DNA of 64,000 bases from Streptomyces sp. HB132. Lineage in GTDB: Bacteria; Actinomycetota; Actinomycetes; Streptomycetales; Streptomycetaceae. The notes below the pieces were generated by a model. That model searched no databases. It worked only from the letters and a program-made list of their open reading frames with translations, and had not been told where the DNA came from. Shown here piece after piece: positions 59,967 through 64,000 of this stretch. Each line of letters starts with the position of its first letter. The stretch's first letter is position 1. The stretch is from NCBI RefSeq assembly GCF_016909575.1, contig NZ_JAFBGA010000013.1, positions 1-64,000 of the forward strand. Direction: 5' to 3'. A program made the position numbers and the translations under genes.

Positions 59967-60787
59967 TGCGGCTCGACGTCGTCACGATCTTCCCCGAGTA
60001 CCTGGACCCCCTGAACGTCTCGCTCGTCGGCAAGGCGCGCACCCGGGGCAGTCTCGACGTGCACGTCCACGACCTGCGGGACTGGACCTACGACCGGCAC
60101 AACACGGTGGACGACACCCCGTACGGCGGCGGCCCCGGCATGGTCATGAAGACCGAGCCCTGGGGCGAGGCGCTGGACACCGCGCTGGCCGGCGGCTACG
60201 AGGCCGGGGCGCACTCCCCGGTGCTCGTGGTGCCCACGCCCAGTGGCAGGCCCTTCACCCAGGAACTGGCCGTGGAGCTCTCGGAGCGACCGTGGCTCAT
60301 CTTCACCCCCGCCCGCTACGAGGGCATCGACCGCCGGGTGATGGACGAGTACGCGACCCGTATACCGGTCGTCGAGGTGTCCATCGGGGACTACGTCCTG
60401 GCGGGCGGCGAAGCAGCCGTCCTGGTGATCACCGAGGCCGTCGCCCGGCTGCTGCCCGGGGTGCTCGGCAACGCCGAGTCGCACCGCGACGACTCCTTCG
60501 CGCCCGGGGCCATGGCCGACCTGCTCGAGGGGCCCGTCTACACGAAGCCTCCGGAGTGGCGCGGGCGCGCCATTCCCGAGGTGCTGCTCAGCGGCCACCA
60601 CGGCCGGATCGCACGCTGGCGACGCGACGAGGCCTTCCGCCGTACCGCTCTCAACAGGCCCGATCTGATCGAGCGTTGCGAGGCGACGGGCTTCGACAAG
60701 AAGGACCGGGAGATGCTGTCCATCCTGGGCTGGTCCCCGGGGCCCGACGGACGATTTTGGCGCAGGCCCGCGGCCGTGGAAGAATAG
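59966..60787 (+). CDS. trmD: tRNA (guanine37-N1)-methyltransferase
   Basis: A 273-residue SPOUT enzyme that methylates G37 of tRNAs to prevent frameshifting. It has RLDVVTIFPEY, the knot motif YVLAGGEAAVLV with SIGDY and the VDDTPYGGGPGMVMK loop. The start is ATG 59966 in TGATG; an overlapping GTG at 59963 would add one Met. The C-terminal FWRRPAAVEE is typical of actinomycetes. Confidence 0.96.
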   Translation: MRLDVVTIFPEYLDPLNVSLVGKARTRGSLDVHVHDLRDWTYDRHNTVDDTPYGGGPGMVMKTEPWGEALDTALAGGYEAGAHSPVLVVPTPSGRPFTQELAVELSERPWLIFTPARYEGIDRRVMDEYATRIPVVEVSIGDYVLAGGEAAVLVITEAVARLLPGVLGNAESHRDDSFAPGAMADLLEGPVYTKPPEWRGRAIPEVLLSGHHGRIARWRRDEAFRRTALNRPDLIERCEATGFDKKDREMLSILGWSPGPDGRFWRRPAAVEE

Positions 60788-60911
60788 GCCCGCTGTACGT
60801 CCGGCGTGCGCCCCTGCCACAGGGGGAAAGACGCCCGCCCGATGTGATCAGCATCCGAACTTCACTCTCTCCCGTCGATGACCTGTGGCATCGGCGAAGA
60901 AAGCAGACAAC

Positions 60912-61262
60912 ATGACTTCCCTGCTCGATGGCGTCAACGCCGCCTCGCTCCGTACCGACCTCCCGGCGTTCCGCCCCGGTGACACCGTCAACGTCCACGT
61001 GCGCGTGATCGAGGGCAACCGCTCCCGTATCCAGCAGTTCAAGGGCGTCGTCATCCGCCGCCAGGGCTCGGGTGTCAGCGAGACCTTCACGGTCCGCAAG
61101 GTCTCCTTCAGCGTCGGCGTCGAGCGCACCTTCCCGGTGCACAGCCCGATCTTCGAGAAGATCGAGCTCGTCACCCGCGGTGACGTCCGTCGCGCCAAGC
61201 TGTACTTCCTCCGTGAGCTCCGCGGCAAGGCCGCGAAGATCAAGGAGAAGCGCGACCGCTGA
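60912..61262 (+). CDS. rplS: 50S ribosomal protein L19
   Basis: A 116-residue L19 with FRPGDTVNVHVRVIEGNRSRIQQFKGVVI and the C-terminal LYFLRELRGKAAKIKEKRDR. ATG 60912 (MTSLLDGVNAASLR) gives the normal length; nine in-frame upstream codons are not part of the family. It ends the ribosomal cluster and is followed by the signal peptidase genes. Confidence 0.96.
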   Translation: MTSLLDGVNAASLRTDLPAFRPGDTVNVHVRVIEGNRSRIQQFKGVVIRRQGSGVSETFTVRKVSFSVGVERTFPVHSPIFEKIELVTRGDVRRAKLYFLRELRGKAAKIKEKRDR

Positions 61263-61307
61263 CTCACCTCCGGCGTCCACGGCGTGGCCCGATAGGATTC
61301 GGCCCCG

Positions 61308-62081
61308 ATGGACACGGAAGCACAGCACATGGAGCGCGATCGCTCCTCCGACCCCTCGGACGGGACGGAGGAGGGGTCGCGCTCCACGCATGTTCCCGAC
61401 CGGCCGTCCGCGGCGATGTCCTGGGGGCGGACCGTCTTCCTCGGCATGCTCTGCACGACCGCTCTGCTGCTCTTCAGCGCCTTCGTCCTGCAGCCCTTCC
61501 TGATTCCCAGTGGCTCGATGCAGCCCACGCTCCGGGTCGGGGACCGTGTACTCGTCAACAAACTGGCGTACCGTTTCGGCTCCGAGCCCCACCGCGGCGA
61601 CGTGGTGGTCTTCGACGGCACCGGATCCTTCGTACCGGAGGCGGGGGCGGAGGGGAGCACCGTCGGCGCGCTGCTGCGCGGGGCGGCCGCGTCCCTGGGG
61701 CTGGCCGAACCCGCGGGGTCCGACTTCGTGAAGCGGGTGGTGGGCGTGGGGGGCGACCGTGTGGTCTGCTGCGACAGGCGGGGGAGGCTCGAGGTGAACG
61801 ACGCTCCGGTGGACGAGGCGTATCTGCACCCGGGTGACCGCCCGTCCGACGTCGCCTTCGACATAGTGGTGCCGGACGACAGACTCTGGGTGATGGGCGA
61901 CCACCGCAGCAACTCGCGGGACTCCCGTGATCACCTGGGGCAGCCGGGGGGTGGCATGGTGCCCGTCCAGAGAGTGATCGGACGCGTCGACTGGCTCGGC
62001 TGGCCGCTCGGCAGACTCGGCTCCCTGGAGGGCACCGACGCCTTCACCGGCATACGGCCGGCGGACGCGGACCATGGGTAA
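61308..62081 (+). CDS. sipW: Type I signal peptidase (SipW-like)
   Basis: A 257-residue type I signal peptidase. An N-terminal cytoplasmic tail is followed by a membrane helix (~40-62, GRTVFLGMLCTTALLLFSAFV). Catalytic Ser70 is in IPSGSMQPT and the catalytic Lys (~141) in DFVKRVVGVGGD, and a VMGDHRSNSRDSR box is present. The insert between Ser and Lys boxes is Gly/Ala-rich. No second C-terminal helix is visible. It cleaves Sec/Tat signal peptides outside the membrane. It is first of four tandem paralogues and overlaps sipX by 8 bases. Confidence 0.93.
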   Translation: MDTEAQHMERDRSSDPSDGTEEGSRSTHVPDRPSAAMSWGRTVFLGMLCTTALLLFSAFVLQPFLIPSGSMQPTLRVGDRVLVNKLAYRFGSEPHRGDVVVFDGTGSFVPEAGAEGSTVGALLRGAAASLGLAEPAGSDFVKRVVGVGGDRVVCCDRRGRLEVNDAPVDEAYLHPGDRPSDVAFDIVVPDDRLWVMGDHRSNSRDSRDHLGQPGGGMVPVQRVIGRVDWLGWPLGRLGSLEGTDAFTGIRPADADHG

Positions 62082-63129
62082 CCGGGGTCGGAGGAGGGCA
62101 CCCGAGTCCGTCCCCCCGCTTCCCACCGGGGCCAGGCCGACCACGGCACGTTCGCTGCCCACGCGGGCGGAGCGCCGCAAGCTGGCCCGCAAGGTGAAAC
62201 GCCGCAGGCGCCGGTCGGCGATCAAGGAGATACCCCTCCTCGTCCTGGTGGCGCTGCTGATCGCGCTGGTGCTCAAGACCTTTCTCGTCCAGGCCTTCGT
62301 GATCCCCTCCGGCTCGATGGAGCAGACCATCCGGATCGGTGACCGGGTGCTGGTGGACAAGCTGACCCCCTGGTTCGGCTCCGAGCCGCAGCGCGGGGAC
62401 GTCGTCGTCTTCAAGGACCCGGGCGGCTGGCTGCAGCAGGAGAGCGCCGTACCGGAGGACCCGCCCGCCGGGGTCAAACAGGTCAAGGAACTGCTCACCT
62501 TCATCGGGCTGCTGCCCTCGGCCGACGAACAGGACCTGATCAAGCGTGTGGTGGCCGTGGGGGGCGACACAGTGAAGTGCTGCGGCGCCGACGGCAGGAT
62601 CACGGTCAACGGCGTGGCGCTCGACGAGCCGTATCTGAATCCCGGCGACGTCCCCTCCACTCTCAAATTCGAGGTAAAGGTTCCCCGGGGCCGCATCTTC
62701 GTGATGGGCGACCACCGGTCGAATTCCGCGGACTCACGATTCCATCTCGACAAGCCGGGAAAGGGCACGGTGTCGGAGGACGAGGTCGTGGGACGGGCCG
62801 TGGTGATCGCCTGGCCGTTCGGGCACTGGCGCAGGCTGGAGGAGCCCGGAACGTACGCCTCCGTCCCCGACGGGGGCGCCGGAGCTACGGCCGGGACGGC
62901 CCCGTCGAATAGTGTGTCCTCCCAGGATCGCAACGGAATGGTCCTGCTCCCGACCCCTGCGGAACTCCCGCTCGTTATGGGAGTGGTGGGCCTGCGCCGA
63001 ATCGGGCGCGGGCGGTGGCACGGAGTGAGGAGTGGATGTGGGGGATTTGGCGGTCGGCGCACGATCCGGACACGACGAACCCGAGGACCGGTCTTCGAGC
63101 GACGGGGTCCCGGCGGAGGCGCAGAGTGA
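62074..63129 (+). CDS. sipX: Type I signal peptidase (SipX-like)
   Basis: A 351-residue signal peptidase. A strongly basic N-terminus (KLARKVKRRRRRSA) is followed by a helix (~52-74), Ser81 in IPSGSMEQT, Lys157 in DLIKRVVAVGGD and the VMGDHRSNSADSR box. After a Ser/Thr/Gly region and a short hydrophobic LPLVMGVVGL, the last ~45 residues are an odd Arg/Gly-rich tail. The final 92 bases overlap the sipY reading frame. Such a tail is atypical; a nearby frameshift or an evolutionary run-on is possible. Confidence 0.9.
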   Translation: MGNRGRRRAPESVPPLPTGARPTTARSLPTRAERRKLARKVKRRRRRSAIKEIPLLVLVALLIALVLKTFLVQAFVIPSGSMEQTIRIGDRVLVDKLTPWFGSEPQRGDVVVFKDPGGWLQQESAVPEDPPAGVKQVKELLTFIGLLPSADEQDLIKRVVAVGGDTVKCCGADGRITVNGVALDEPYLNPGDVPSTLKFEVKVPRGRIFVMGDHRSNSADSRFHLDKPGKGTVSEDEVVGRAVVIAWPFGHWRRLEEPGTYASVPDGGAGATAGTAPSNSVSSQDRNGMVLLPTPAELPLVMGVVGLRRIGRGRWHGVRSGCGGFGGRRTIRTRRTRGPVFERRGPGGGAE

Positions 63130-63928
63130 CGGCGAGTCCCCGGACGGTGGCAGCACGGCGGTGAAGAAGCCCCGTTCCTTCTGGAAGGAGCTGCCGCTCC
63201 TCATCGGCGTCGCGCTCGTTCTCGCGTTGCTGATCAAGACGTTCCTGGTGCAGGCGTTCTCGATTCCCTCGGACTCGATGCAGAACACCCTGCAGCGGGG
63301 TGACCGGGTGCTGGTCGACAAGCTGACGCCGTGGTTCGGCTCGGAGCCCGAGCGTGGAGAGGTCGTGGTCTTCCACGATCCGGGCGGCTGGCTGGAGGAC
63401 ACGGCGACGCCCGAGCCCAACGCGGTGCAGAAGTTCCTGAGCTTCATCGGGCTGATGCCGTCCGCGGAGGAGAAGGATCTGATCAAGAGGGTCATCGCCG
63501 TCGGCGGCGACACCGTCGAGTGCAAGAAGAACGGCCCGGTGACGGTCAACGGCAAGGCGCTGGACGACAAGTCGTTCATCTTCGCCGGCAACAGCGCCTG
63601 CGACGACGAGCCGTTCGGACCGATCAACGTGCCCGAGGGCCGGATCTGGGTGATGGGCGACCACCGGCAGAACTCGCTGGACTCCCGCTACCACCAGGAG
63701 CTGCCCGGTCAGGGCACGGTGTCCACGGACGAGGTGGTCGGGCGGGCCGTTGTGGTGGCCTGGCCCGTAAACCGCTGGGCGACCCTGCCGGTGCCGAGCA
63801 CGTTCGACCAGCCCGGGCTGAACGCCGCGGCCGCTGTCGCGGTACCCGGTGCACTCGGTGTAGCCGGAGCGCTGCCCCTCGTGTTCTGGCGTCGCCGTAG
63901 GCTGACCCGCGGGCATACCGCCGGGTAG
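63038..63928 (+). CDS. sipY: Type I signal peptidase (SipY-like)
   Basis: A 296-residue signal peptidase. A charged cytoplasmic tail (VGDLAVGARSGHDEPED) is followed by a helix (~47-70), Ser80 in IPSDSMQNT, Lys150 in DLIKRVIAVGGD, the VMGDHRQNSLDSR box and a second C-terminal helix (AAAAVAVPGALGVAGALPLVFW) followed by Arg residues. The Gly before the catalytic Ser is replaced by Asp (SDSM rather than SGSM). GTG 63038 has GAGG 7 bases upstream, better spaced than GTG 63032. It overlaps sipX by 92 bases. Confidence 0.92.
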   Translation: MGDLAVGARSGHDEPEDRSSSDGVPAEAQSDGESPDGGSTAVKKPRSFWKELPLLIGVALVLALLIKTFLVQAFSIPSDSMQNTLQRGDRVLVDKLTPWFGSEPERGEVVVFHDPGGWLEDTATPEPNAVQKFLSFIGLMPSAEEKDLIKRVIAVGGDTVECKKNGPVTVNGKALDDKSFIFAGNSACDDEPFGPINVPEGRIWVMGDHRQNSLDSRYHQELPGQGTVSTDEVVGRAVVVAWPVNRWATLPVPSTFDQPGLNAAAAVAVPGALGVAGALPLVFWRRRRLTRGHTAG

Positions 63929-63978
63929 GGTGCCGACTCGGATCAGCGATTGTCGATCTCCGATGGGGGAGCGCTGGG

Positions 63979-64000
63979 ATGAGTGGATCAGGACGTCATG
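63979..64000 (+). CDS. Start of a fourth gene, probably signal peptidase SipZ (partial)
   Basis: ATG 63979 begins MSGSGRH and runs off the window. GGGAG lies 7 bases upstream. In other streptomycetes the fourth signal peptidase gene, sipZ, is at this position; the visible seven residues cannot prove it. Confidence 0.5.

Overview
This window is chromosomal core DNA from a Streptomyces-like actinomycete. It has very high GC, many GTG/TTG starts, tandem conservon operons, hupS, nsdA, GlnR-type amtB-glnK-glnD, four clustered signal peptidases, and a gene order matching, from memory, the SCO5535-SCO5599 region of S. coelicolor. I see no phage, insertion sequence, CRISPR array or classic biosynthetic gene cluster.

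Layout. (1) 1-448: end of an acyl-CoA carboxylase beta subunit gene and its small epsilon partner. (2) 466-11039, minus strand: two adjacent conservons, each ordered cvnA (ATPase-domain sensor), cvnB (roadblock), cvnC (DUF742), cvnD (GTPase). (3) 11622-15592: a small unknown ORF, a fumarylacetoacetase-like gene, gltX, a HAD hydrolase and a five-tRNA array (Gln, Glu, Glu, Gln, Glu). (4) 15713-20732: ndgR divergent from leuCD, a small ORF, hupS and the F420 gene cofC/fbiD. (5) 20883-26778: acyltransferase-gpsA-ddl, a DUF3515 lipoprotein, a stand-alone Lrp/AsnC effector domain, thiL-thiD. (6) 26812-36300: rpmB, then a long plus-strand run of DAK2 kinase-like gene, recG, rsmD, coaD, DivIVA-like gene, DUF177 gene, rpmF, rnc, mutM. 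(7) 36311-43137: HxlR regulator, CAP-domain protein, acylphosphatase, a small coiled-coil protein, smc. (8) 43364-50218: glcP-type sugar porter, NCS1 permease, ftsY, a primase/polymerase-like gene, nsdA. (9) 50422-54727: GlnR box, amtB-glnK-glnD. (10) 54849-64000: ffh, a methyltransferase, a SprT-like metalloprotease, rpsP-khpA-rimM-trmD-rplS, sipW-sipX-sipY and the first codons of a fourth gene, probably sipZ.

How the genes fit together. The conservons form membrane-proximal G-protein-like signalling complexes. ffh, ftsY and the sip genes cover protein targeting and signal cleavage. amtB-glnK-glnD senses nitrogen under a recognisable GlnR box. rpsP-khpA-rimM-trmD-rplS together with rpmF-rnc, rsmD, gltX and the tRNAs serve translation. 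smc, hupS, recG and mutM serve chromosome structure and repair.

Most interesting signals: a 293-bp perfectly identical tract shared by the two cvnD genes while their neighbours have diverged, which points to gene conversion; a conserved C-terminal module and recurring LPRR motifs in otherwise divergent CvnA tails; an Ala/Gly/His-rich insertion in the SMC hinge; a 60-residue ORF with a duplicated ANPRRT motif; long perfect palindromes upstream of the HxlR regulator and of rpmB; a compact SprT-like protease beside rpsP; and a long sipX/sipY reading-frame overlap. All functions are read from sequence and family knowledge only; no search was run.
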